From Neomelitea salexigens DSM 19753 (GTDB lineage Bacteria; Pseudomonadota; Gammaproteobacteria; Pseudomonadales; Spongiibacteraceae), in NCBI RefSeq assembly GCF_000422345.1, contig NZ_AULP01000014.1:1-63190 (forward strand): a stretch of DNA of 63,190 nucleotides, in the 5' to 3' direction. The notes below the pieces were generated by a model. That model worked only from the letters and a program-made list of their open reading frames with translations. It did not search any database and was not told where the DNA came from. Numbering within the stretch: the first letter of the stretch is position 1; each line of letters starts with the position of its first letter. Shown here piece after piece: positions 16,946 to 23,994 of this stretch. The translations under genes were made by a program, and so were the position numbers.

Positions 16946-18324
16946 AGCCACCTCATCATCTTATTTATTGTTGAGAAAAGGCCGGTAAATGGCGGTGTCA
17001 CCATTGCAGCCACGTCGAGAATTGGCGCGTGGAACTCTGCGCGCGCATGGGAGAATTCGCGGAAACCGTCAATGCCCCGGTAACGACCCATTCCGGAGTT
17101 GCCGACGCCGCCAAATGGCAGATCGTCGTTGGCGTACTGAAACACCACATCGTTTTTTACCAGCGCGCCGGAGCGGGTCGATTCGCGCAACTGGGTAAAT
17201 TCATCGTGGCTGCGGCCAAAGTAGTAAGACACCAGCGGCGATTCCCGATGCCGAAGGTCATCTACCATGTCGCTAAAGTCGTCGTGGGTATTCACCAACA
17301 GCACGGGGCCAAAAATTTCCTCACGCTGGATCAGCGCATCTTCGCCGGGGTTTACTACCAGGGTCAGCGCATAGGGGGAGCCATCTACCGCCAGATGGTG
17401 AATGCTGCCGCCGTAGAACTCGGCATCTTCGCAGAGCCGTTGCAGGCGCTGGCGGTGGTTGTCGTTGATCACCTGCACGGCATCGCGGCCGGTATTGCCG
17501 TCCATCGCGTGCAGCGCACGGCGCAGCTCGGCGATAAGGCGCGGTAATTGCTCGTCGGCGATCATCAAATAGTCGGGGGCAATGCACACCTGCCCGGCAT
17601 TGAAGAACTTACCGAAGATGAGTTTTTCCGCGAGCTCACTCAAGTTGGTGCCGCGCCCGGCAATCACGGGTGACTTGCCGCCCAGCTCCAACGTAAGCGG
17701 CGTTAACTTTTCGGATGCATCGCGCATTATCGATTTGGCAATGCGTTCGCCGCCGGTGTAGATCAAGTGATTAAAAGGCAGGTTAACGAAGGCGCGGGCC
17801 AGTTCGGCATCACCGCAGGCAACATTAACTTCCTGGGGTGAAAACCACTTCTCAACCCCTTCGCTCAGTACCTCAGCGCAACGCGGAGTCAGCTCCGAGG
17901 GCTTGATAAAGGCAACGTTGCCCGCGGCCAGGGCGCTCACCAGTGGCGACAGCGCCAGGTTCACCGGAAAATTCCAGGGGCTAACGATGCCCACCACGCC
18001 CTTGGGCTGAAAGTGAACGCGTGCGCGACCACCGCCCATACGCAAGCTCAAATCGGCGGCGCGACGCTGTGGCTGCATCCAAAAACCAAGGTTATCCAGC
18101 GCATGATTCACCGACTTGATGGTTGTGGTGATATCGGCAAAGCGCGTCTGGTCTGCTGAGCGATAGCCAAAGTCTTCCGACAGGGCCTCGCAAAAGCGGG
18201 TCTCGTTCTCTAACAAAAGCTGCTTTAGGCGACGCAAACGATCTCGGCGTTGTGCCGCGCAGGGGTGTGGCAAAGCCAAGGCCCCTTCGCGCAGGCCAGC
18301 GAAAGCCTGGTTAAGCGAAGACAT
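16942..18324 (-). CDS. Aldehyde dehydrogenase, coniferyl-aldehyde-dehydrogenase-like
   Basis: A 460-residue ALDH of the short class-3-like group that includes coniferyl aldehyde dehydrogenase. Visible are SPWNFPVNLALSPLVSALAAGN (NAD site), ELGGKSP (general-base Glu), GQVCIAPD (catalytic Cys, about 250) and EEIFGPVL. It oxidises an aldehyde to the acid in the cytoplasm. It is the first gene of the leftward operon, behind the promoter/palindrome at 18366-18406. The start could also be the GTG at 18330; neither has a clearly better ribosome site. Confidence 0.88.
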   Translation of the reverse strand: MSSLNQAFAGLREGALALPHPCAAQRRDRLRRLKQLLLENETRFCEALSEDFGYRSADQTRFADITTTIKSVNHALDNLGFWMQPQRRAADLSLRMGGGRARVHFQPKGVVGIVSPWNFPVNLALSPLVSALAAGNVAFIKPSELTPRCAEVLSEGVEKWFSPQEVNVACGDAELARAFVNLPFNHLIYTGGERIAKSIMRDASEKLTPLTLELGGKSPVIAGRGTNLSELAEKLIFGKFFNAGQVCIAPDYLMIADEQLPRLIAELRRALHAMDGNTGRDAVQVINDNHRQRLQRLCEDAEFYGGSIHHLAVDGSPYALTLVVNPGEDALIQREEIFGPVLLVNTHDDFSDMVDDLRHRESPLVSYYFGRSHDEFTQLRESTRSGALVKNDVVFQYANDDLPFGGVGNSGMGRYRGIDGFREFSHARAEFHAPILDVAAMVTPPFTGLFSTINKMMRWL

Positions 18325-18365
18325 ATCCACCTGAATATCCGTCTCTGTTTGTTATTGTTGGGGCG

Positions 18366-18406
18366 ATATTATTTTCTTTTGGAAATAGTGTCAACTCGAC
18401 ACTATT
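18366..18406 (-). promoter_or_regulatory. Promoter and operator palindrome of the P450 operon
   Basis: On the minus strand a TTGACA -35 (18389-18394) and a TAATAT -10 (18366-18371) are separated by exactly 17 bases, pointing toward the aldehyde dehydrogenase gene. The -35 lies inside a perfect palindrome AATAGTGTC-N5-GACACTATT (18384-18406). A repressor bound here would block RNA polymerase; the divergent MarR-like gene at 18501 is the obvious candidate (inference). Confidence 0.75.
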
Positions 18407-18440
18407 AATTATTTAACAATATTTCTATTGCTTATTATTC

Positions 18441-18469
18441 TTGACATAAATTGTTTCGAGGAAGAGAAT
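18441..18469 (+). promoter_or_regulatory. Candidate promoter of the MarR-like regulator gene
   Basis: TTGACA at 18441-18446 and GAGAAT at 18464-18469 with a 17-base spacer, giving a predicted start about 25 bases before the regulator's ribosome site GGAGG (18491-18495). The -10 match is only 4 of 6. Confidence 0.5.
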
Positions 18470-18500
18470 GCCCTTATAAATCAGCAGGTTGGAGGTCAGC

Positions 18501-19016
18501 TTGGACAAGGAATGGCAAAAATTTGAAGATGTGCCGGCCAACAGCAGCAATGCACCGAGGATGTTTTTGGATTATTTCTATCCGATTCACTTCTCTATAG
18601 GCATGCGAATAGAAGCCGGCCTGATGAGCTGTGGCCAGCTGGATAGACACCAAACCGTGATTATGTGGATTCTGCGCTCAGAGATGCAGCGCAGCGGTAA
18701 GCCGTCGATTAATCGCAAAGAAATTGTGCGGCTGATGACCAACTGGTATGACATTACCAGCAGCAGTGTCTCCAAGGCCCTTCGCGCACTCGCGAAAGCC
18801 CCTTTGGAGTACATCGAGCTAACCGAAGACCCCAATTCCGGGCGCGAAAAACTGATCACCATGACGCCCGCGGGCAAGCAGCACTGCGAGGATATGATCG
18901 CCAGTGCCTGCGAGGTGATTCGCAATATCACCGACAACTTCAACGACGACGAGAACCGCATGGGCGTGTATATGTTTATGCGAATGGATGAAGAGTTCTC
19001 CAAGGTAAGAACCTAG
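18501..19016 (+). CDS. MarR-like winged-helix transcriptional regulator
   Basis: A 171-residue protein with a winged-helix core: INRKEIVRLMTNWYDITSSSVSKALRALAKAP gives the recognition helix, and SGREKLITMTPAGKQHCEDMI gives the wing and the dimerisation helix typical of MarR regulators. The TTG start at 18501 has GGAGG exactly 5 bases upstream and is better than the TTG at 18489, which overlaps that site. Divergent from the P450 operon and separated from it by the palindrome, it probably represses the operon until a substrate-derived ligand binds. Confidence 0.8.
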   Translation: MDKEWQKFEDVPANSSNAPRMFLDYFYPIHFSIGMRIEAGLMSCGQLDRHQTVIMWILRSEMQRSGKPSINRKEIVRLMTNWYDITSSSVSKALRALAKAPLEYIELTEDPNSGREKLITMTPAGKQHCEDMIASACEVIRNITDNFNDDENRMGVYMFMRMDEEFSKVRT

Positions 19017-19077
19017 AAAATCTCCCGAACGACCTACTCCGTAGTAAGCGTTTTATGCATTTCTAATCGGAGTTACT

Positions 19078-19488
19078 GTGTTCACCATTGCCTGCCGCAC
19101 ACTGCTACCCGCCTGGGGCCTTCTCGGCGCAGCGGCCTGCTTGTGGCTGCCCTCTGACTCGCTGCTCGCCATCACGCCCTGGGTATGCGGCGTATTGCTC
19201 AGCCTGATCGGCCTGGTGCTGGCGGTGGCCATTAAGCCCTACTTTCGCAGTCGTTCTTTATTTCACAAACCCTATACCACCGTCGCCATCGCCGCAGCGC
19301 TCTCGCCCATAGCCGCCATTGCCTTCGCCATGAATGTGCAGGCAACCCTCTCCCAGCACGGGATTCGCGATATCGCAGTTTTAGTTTGGCTGTTGAGTTC
19401 ACTGGGCCTGGTGCTATCGACCCTGGTCGCCCGGCTGCTGTGGGCAGTTCACCCCTCCCAATCCGGGGATTTCAGCGGCGGGGAATAA
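19078..19488 (+). CDS. Small integral membrane protein, unknown
   Basis: A 136-residue hydrophobic protein with four predicted helices (first two at about 5-25 and 30-50, then about 65-85 and 100-120), with few charged residues except a KPYFRSRSLFHKPY loop. The GTG start has GGAG 5 bases upstream. It follows the regulator gene by 61 bases and overlaps the convergent thioesterase gene by 17 bases. No family recognised. Confidence 0.65.
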   Translation: MFTIACRTLLPAWGLLGAAACLWLPSDSLLAITPWVCGVLLSLIGLVLAVAIKPYFRSRSLFHKPYTTVAIAAALSPIAAIAFAMNVQATLSQHGIRDIAVLVWLLSSLGLVLSTLVARLLWAVHPSQSGDFSGGE

Positions 19489-19846
19489 TGGCGAAGTTGC
19501 CGTTGGCCTGCGCCAATAGCTTATCGCCGCAGTAGAGTCGCGACTCAAGGTTAGCAAGGCTGCGCCCACGATTAACCAAAGCCGTTACACAGCGCACGGT
19601 GCCAGCCGTTGCTGGGCGAAAGTAGTTAATTTTGATTTCCACAGTGGCGCAGTACTCGTCTGCCGCCAAACCGGGGTACACCGCCGCCCCCATGCCAGTG
19701 TCAGCCAGCGCATACAGCACGGCGCCGTGCACCACCTGATGGGGGTTCATGTGGCGGGCGGGGTCCAAGGTGAGTTCACATTCGCTGTAGCCGTCGCGCT
19801 GCTCCAGCACCTGCAAACCGATATGTTCTGCAAAGGGGTGTTCCAT
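19472..19846 (-). CDS. PaaI-like hotdog-fold thioesterase
   Basis: A 124-residue hotdog protein (4HBT). The signature HMNPHQVVHGAVLYALADTGMGAAVY lies at about 30, with the active-site Asn/His-Gly and Asp residues of PaaI-type acyl-CoA thioesterases, followed by VEIKINYFRPATAG. It would hydrolyse an aryl- or acyl-CoA that accumulates when catabolism stalls. It is convergent with, and overlaps, the small membrane protein gene at 19078. Confidence 0.88.
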   Translation of the reverse strand: MEHPFAEHIGLQVLEQRDGYSECELTLDPARHMNPHQVVHGAVLYALADTGMGAAVYPGLAADEYCATVEIKINYFRPATAGTVRCVTALVNRGRSLANLESRLYCGDKLLAQANGNFAIIPRR

Positions 19847-19861
19847 TACCGCATGCTCCCG

Positions 19862-20320
19862 CTAAAGTGGCCCGTTCATGTGTCGAGCCAGGTAGTCCTC
19901 AACGCTGCCCGCCGGGTTTGCCAATACCGTTTCCACCCAGGCGTCGCGCTCAAAGGCCATCAGTTTCATATCCCACACACAGGCGATTAAACCTGAGGGC
20001 GTGGTATAGCGAAAGGCCGTTGGGTCTTCCAGTGGTGCCACGTACACGTGGTGGTGAAGCTCATTTTCATCGGCCCACCAATCAACGAAGACAAAGTGCG
20101 CGGTTTTACCCTGATGAACGCCGACATAACCCACGTGATAGTGAGCACTAACATCGGCGCTCTCTGCCAGTCTATCTGCAGTTAGCTGTTTTGCTGCGCG
20201 CAACAACTGCGGCTGGATTGGCGCGCCGCCATAGCGAATGCCATAGGCCTTCATGCGCCAATCCCCAAGCTGCCATGTCTCCAGATACTGGCAGTCGCGG
20301 GCTTCATAGGGGGCGATCAT
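19862..20320 (-). CDS. Conserved-looking hypothetical protein
   Basis: A 152-residue soluble protein with no signal peptide. It contains many aromatic and His residues (HYHVGYVGVHQG; FVDWWADENELHHHVYVAPL) and LIACVWDMKLMAFERDAWV, consistent with a compact alpha/beta fold. Its ATG overlaps the stop of the coiled-coil gene as ATGA, so it is translationally coupled to it. It is followed 15 bases later by the thioesterase gene. No family could be named. Confidence 0.6.
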   Translation of the reverse strand: MIAPYEARDCQYLETWQLGDWRMKAYGIRYGGAPIQPQLLRAAKQLTADRLAESADVSAHYHVGYVGVHQGKTAHFVFVDWWADENELHHHVYVAPLEDPTAFRYTTPSGLIACVWDMKLMAFERDAWVETVLANPAGSVEDYLARHMNGPL

Positions 20321-21315
20321 TGGTGGGAGACCTCAAAGCCAACCACTCGGCCCTGCTTGTAGAGGGTTTTCGCGGTTTCCGCGTCGAAGCACGCGGTGCG
20401 TGTTCCGCCCTGATAACCGCAGATGAAGCTGTCCCAGTCGGGGCTGCTGGCGGTGCCAGAAAAAGACACCTGGCCCGCACGAGGGATTGCTGGGTCGATT
20501 TCCACATAACCAAAGGCATCGCCATTTTGGATTTTCAGCCATAGGGTGAAGTCGCTCGGCAGGCAGTCATCTTCTGCGCCGCCCTTCTGCCATTTGTAGT
20601 CGCCTTTCACCAAGGGCTCACCAAAGAAGTGGCTCACCTCGTAGGCCACCTTCAACGAGGCCACTTGGCACGCGCCAACGGAAAAGTTCTGCTTGGTTAG
20701 CGTTCCCTCACAATCACAATTCGCCTTCTCGGCGGTGTTCATGCGGCCACTGTTAATACTGCCTGAGCGCGGCTTGGGCCGCGCCGCTTCTGCTGCGCGC
20801 TTGGCGGCTTCACGCTCGCGTGCCTGCGCGGCCTCCTGCTGTTGCAGGGCTTGCTGTTGGGCTTGTTGCTCTCGGCGACGCTGCTCCGCTTCGCGGCGTG
20901 CCTGCTCTGCCGCTCGGGCAGCTTCCTGGCGCGCTATTGCGGCTTCTCGTTGGCGTTGTTCATACGCCGCTTTTTGCTCGGCGTACTGGGCCTGCTTCAT
21001 TGCGATTTGCGCTCGCTGTTCTTCCTGGCGACGCTTTTGTTCGGCGTTGTAGGCCGCAACCTGCTGTTGAATTTCGCGATTTTGCTGCTCAAGTTGCACG
21101 CGGGTTTCTGCCAAACGGCGCAGCGCGGGGTCTTTAATTTGGTAAGTGCCCTGAGCAGCCTGTTGCTGCATTTGCGCCAGGCGCGTGCCCTTGCCATCGT
21201 CTACCCAAATATCACCAACGGCCGCTCCCATCACATCCAGCGAGTTTTCGATGGGAATATCGGCACTGCCGGCAATGGCGCCAATCGCCACTGTGGCGAA
21301 GATTTTGCCGAACAT
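20317..21315 (-). CDS. Coiled-coil protein, probably the C-terminal part of the ankyrin lipoprotein
   Basis: As an independent frame it gives 332 residues: a Gly/Ala-rich hydrophobic segment (FATVAIGAIAGSADIP), a long Gln/Glu/Arg/Ala coiled coil (about 45-175), then a Cys-containing globular domain (CDCEGTL, GACQVAS, FICGYQG, TACFD). Its ATG has no ribosome site. The same frame stays open for 22 codons upstream (TTAYIQQYGGQTNSYKK...), right up to an A6 run (T6 at 21381-21386) at the end of the ankyrin repeats of the upstream gene. This fits one protein of about 865 residues separated by a -1 shift. Function unknown. Confidence 0.6.
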   Translation of the reverse strand: MFGKIFATVAIGAIAGSADIPIENSLDVMGAAVGDIWVDDGKGTRLAQMQQQAAQGTYQIKDPALRRLAETRVQLEQQNREIQQQVAAYNAEQKRRQEEQRAQIAMKQAQYAEQKAAYEQRQREAAIARQEAARAAEQARREAEQRRREQQAQQQALQQQEAAQAREREAAKRAAEAARPKPRSGSINSGRMNTAEKANCDCEGTLTKQNFSVGACQVASLKVAYEVSHFFGEPLVKGDYKWQKGGAEDDCLPSDFTLWLKIQNGDAFGYVEIDPAIPRAGQVSFSGTASSPDWDSFICGYQGGTRTACFDAETAKTLYKQGRVVGFEVSHQ

Positions 21316-22913
21316 ATCGCCACTGTTGGACTTTTTATAGGAGTTGGTCTGGCCACCGTATTGCTGAATATAGGCTGTGGTTTTTTGTAGCCATGATGCA
21401 TGGCAATATCCAGCGCCGAATCATTGTCTTTGTCGCGCAGGTTGGGGTTGGCGCCATAGGACAGCAGGGTTTTTACGGTGTCGTAGTAACCTTTGTCGGC
21501 GGCAAGATGCAACGCGTAATAGCCATCACAGCGCGCATTAACATCGGCGCCCGCCACCGCCAGCATCTTGATAATATCGCTTGCGGCCTTCTTACCGGAC
21601 GTCGCCGCAAAGTAAACCGCTGTAGAGCCGCGCTTACTTCGTTGATTCACATCAGCACCGGCCGCCACCAACTCACGAACCACGTCGGTATGGCCTCTTT
21701 CCGCTGCCGTATGTAGGGGGCTCCACTCGCCCTTGCCATTGCGTGTATCAGTATTCGCACCCGCCGCCAGAAGAAGTCGAACCACTTCTTCATAGCCGTC
21801 ATAGCTGGCCAAATAGAGTGGCGAAAAGCCTTCCGTATCGGTTATCTCAACATCGGCACCGGCCGCCAGCAGGCGTTTTACCGGGCCAGCATGGCCGTTA
21901 TTTGCCGCGTTGAATAAGGCGGTTTCAAATTCATTGTCATTGCCCAGATTTACATCGGCGCCTGCTGCCAATAGCAGGCCAACCTGCTCGTCGCGGTTCC
22001 AGCCCGACGCGAGATACAGGGGGCTGTAATCGTCGGGGGTTTTCTTATCCACCTCGGCACCTGCCAGCAACAGGGACTCAACAATCCCTGCATCCGCGCC
22101 CTGACGCGCCGCTCGTGTCAGCGGTGTCCACTTGCCGCGGATATTGGGGTCGCTACCGGCAGCCAGCAACATATCCACGACTTTTTGCTGCTCACTGTGC
22201 AAAAAGGCTTCATTAACACCGTTTACACCGCGATGAGAGGCGGCCACCGGACCGAGTCGGGTCGCACTCTGCCAGCCACTTTTTTGGTGCCAGTTGCGGC
22301 GCTCAACGCCGAAGTACAGCGCGTTGTAACCAGCCACAACGCCATTGCTCACGACCTCAACATCGGCGCCGCGCACCAGCAGCAAGCGCACCAATTCGCT
22401 GTACTTGTTATGAGCGGCCAACATCAGGGGGGTATAGCCAGTCACTTGCACGTCGGGGTCGGCACCGGCATCCATCAGCTGGCGCGCGGCCTCGACATTA
22501 TTCATGCTCACCGCGGCCCACAGTGGCGTTTTACCAAATGCGTTGGCCTGATTGGGGTCGCCACCACTGCGCAGCAGAGCCGCCACCATGTCAGCACTAT
22601 TGGCACTGGCACCCGCGGCCGCAATCAGGGCATTTTCCTGGCTTTCGCCCATTTCCACATTGGGGTTCGCACCGGCATCAAGCAAACGCGTCACTACCGC
22701 CAATCGGCCGCTTTGTGCTGCGCGGTGCAGGGCGGTGTAGCCCATGCCATCGCGCTCATCGACCGCACCACCCTCGGCAAGGTAGCTGTCGATAAAGGCC
22801 ATATCGCCTTGGTTTGCAGCGGTGGTGTAGTCCGAGAAGCTGGCACAGGCGGAGAGCAGTGCAAAGCACAGGGCGAGTAAGCCTTTGGAGAACAAAGTAT
22901 TTATGCGAGTCAT
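21231..22913 (-). CDS. Ankyrin-repeat lipoprotein (3' end apparently frameshifted)
   Basis: The product has a lipoprotein signal peptide with lipobox LLSAC (Cys at about 23) followed by roughly a dozen ankyrin repeats (TPLxxAAxxGHxxVVxxLLxAGADxN) to about residue 511. After the A6 run at 21381-21386 the last 50 residues (21231-21380) turn into a Pro/Ser/Thr stretch unlike the rest and overlap the 20317-21315 frame, so they are probably an out-of-frame artefact. GGGAG precedes the ATG at 22913. It is likely an envelope protein mediating protein contacts; partner unknown. Confidence 0.75.
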   Translation of the reverse strand: MTRINTLFSKGLLALCFALLSACASFSDYTTAANQGDMAFIDSYLAEGGAVDERDGMGYTALHRAAQSGRLAVVTRLLDAGANPNVEMGESQENALIAAAGASANSADMVAALLRSGGDPNQANAFGKTPLWAAVSMNNVEAARQLMDAGADPDVQVTGYTPLMLAAHNKYSELVRLLLVRGADVEVVSNGVVAGYNALYFGVERRNWHQKSGWQSATRLGPVAASHRGVNGVNEAFLHSEQQKVVDMLLAAGSDPNIRGKWTPLTRAARQGADAGIVESLLLAGAEVDKKTPDDYSPLYLASGWNRDEQVGLLLAAGADVNLGNDNEFETALFNAANNGHAGPVKRLLAAGADVEITDTEGFSPLYLASYDGYEEVVRLLLAAGANTDTRNGKGEWSPLHTAAERGHTDVVRELVAAGADVNQRSKRGSTAVYFAATSGKKAASDIIKMLAVAGADVNARCDGYYALHLAADKGYYDTVKTLLSYGANPNLRDKDNDSALDIAMHHGYKKPQPIFSNTVARPTPIKSPTVAICSAKSSPQWRLAPLPAVPIFPSKTRWM

Positions 22914-23046
22914 GGCGGCTCCCAGAGAAAGTTTTCAGCGGCGCGAATCATCTTAGCAGCGCTCAACGGCAGATGAATCCCCAATTTAGAGGGCGGCCCA
23001 ACAACCGTTTGGTCAACTCGCGGCCCCTCGGCTCTGTTCACAGCCG

Positions 23047-23085
23047 CTATTGATAGACCCTATTCACAGACCCTATTGATAGACC
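23047..23085. repeat. Three tandem copies of a 13-bp unit
   Basis: CTATTGATAGACC at 23047-23059, CTATTCACAGACC at 23060-23072 and CTATTGATAGACC at 23073-23085, directly abutting. Copies 1 and 3 are identical and copy 2 differs at 3 positions. Confidence 0.9.
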
Positions 23086-23155
23086 CGGCCACTCTCCTCT
23101 TAAGCAAGCAATACCCATACCCGATCTGGGAAATGTCACCTCCCTCTTTTCTTTA

Positions 23156-23173
23156 GACATGTTATAACATATC
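23156..23173. promoter_or_regulatory. Zur-type operator 1
   Basis: GACATGTTATAACATATC: 8 of 9 positions per half are symmetric, around the perfect core ATGTTATAACAT. It matches the gammaproteobacterial Zur consensus (RNATGTTATAxxATAACATnY type). The box at 29787 shares ATGTTATA(A/T)CATA. All genes downstream belong to known zinc-starvation families, so Zur repression under zinc sufficiency is expected. Confidence 0.85.
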
Positions 23174-23297
23174 ATTTTGTCCGAATTACTCACTGGCAGA
23201 ACCCGTTTTGTTTGTCCGGCGTTGCAGAACACCACGACGAAAACAATGGGTGACGGCAACAGGCTGATAGGCGTGACCACTGCGGAGGCGCGATAAT

Positions 23298-23951
23298 ATG
23301 GCTATTCCACTGCAAACATCGATGCCCGAGGTATACACCGTAACCGGAGACAGCGCGGAAATATTCGGCGATATCTACCGAGCCGACGTCAATATGGCGG
23401 TTTGGCAGCGCGCCGTTAGCCCGGCGCTGAGCACCGAGTGCGACGCCTTACTAACAGAAGGCCGCTTTCGCGGCTGCAGCCTCTCGTTGCCAACAAGCCA
23501 GCTCGGTACACTGAGCGAGGCCGAGCCGGTATTGCAAGCGTATCCGGCATTAAGCAGCGACATCCAACTTCTGGCCGATATGTTTAGCCTGCTATTTGAA
23601 CTGGACGCCGTCGGCCTGCGACTCACCCCGCTGAACGGCAAAATGTGCCCCAAGTTCCACACCGACAACGTGGCTTGTCGGCTGGTAACCAGCTACAGCG
23701 GCCCCGGCACCCAATGGCTGCCACACCACTGCGTAGACCGCAGAAAATTGGGCGCGGGTAGCCGCGGCTTCAGCGAAGCCGATAGCGGTTTGTATCCCGC
23801 GGCAAGCGACATCAATACCTTGCAAACACACCATGTGGCCCTGCTAAAAGGCGAAAACTGGGAGGGGAACGAAGGCGCTGGCCTGGTTCACCGTTCACCC
23901 GCCGTCGCGCCGGGCCAACAGCGATTACTGTTAACTCTCGACTTTTTATAA
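23298..23951 (+). CDS. DUF1826 protein of the Zur operon
   Basis: A 217-residue cytoplasmic protein of the DUF1826 family, recognised by the AVWQRAVSP start region, the GLRLTPLNGKMCPKFHTDNVACRLV segment and the GxGxVHRSPAV and RLLLTLDF ends. The family is repeatedly found beside COG0523 zinc GTPases. HTDN, HHC and VHRSP supply potential metal ligands, suggesting a metal-binding or 2-oxoglutarate-oxygenase-like jelly roll (inference). GGAGG precedes the ATG. It is the first gene after Zur box 1. Confidence 0.85.
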   Translation: MAIPLQTSMPEVYTVTGDSAEIFGDIYRADVNMAVWQRAVSPALSTECDALLTEGRFRGCSLSLPTSQLGTLSEAEPVLQAYPALSSDIQLLADMFSLLFELDAVGLRLTPLNGKMCPKFHTDNVACRLVTSYSGPGTQWLPHHCVDRRKLGAGSRGFSEADSGLYPAASDINTLQTHHVALLKGENWEGNEGAGLVHRSPAVAPGQQRLLLTLDFL

Positions 23952-23994
23952 GCCTGAACATACAGGCAAAACCCAATACCAATAGGAGCGGACA

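Larger units (their letters stand above)
22914..23297. other. Intergenic region upstream of the zinc-starvation operon
   Basis: This 384-base divergent gap holds no supported gene. It contains three tandem 13-bp repeats (23047-23085) and a Zur-type palindrome (23156-23173), both listed separately, and GGAGG just before the gene at 23298. Confidence 0.6.

Noticed and set aside
20842-21390. 182-residue Leu-rich plus-strand frame
   Set aside because: It is the antisense of the Gln/Glu/Ala coiled coil, which reads as Leu/Cys/Phe-rich on the other strand.
22185-22880. 231-residue plus-strand frame opposite the ankyrin gene
   Set aside because: It mirrors the repetitive ankyrin codons on the other strand; composition is His/Ala/Gly shadow-like.
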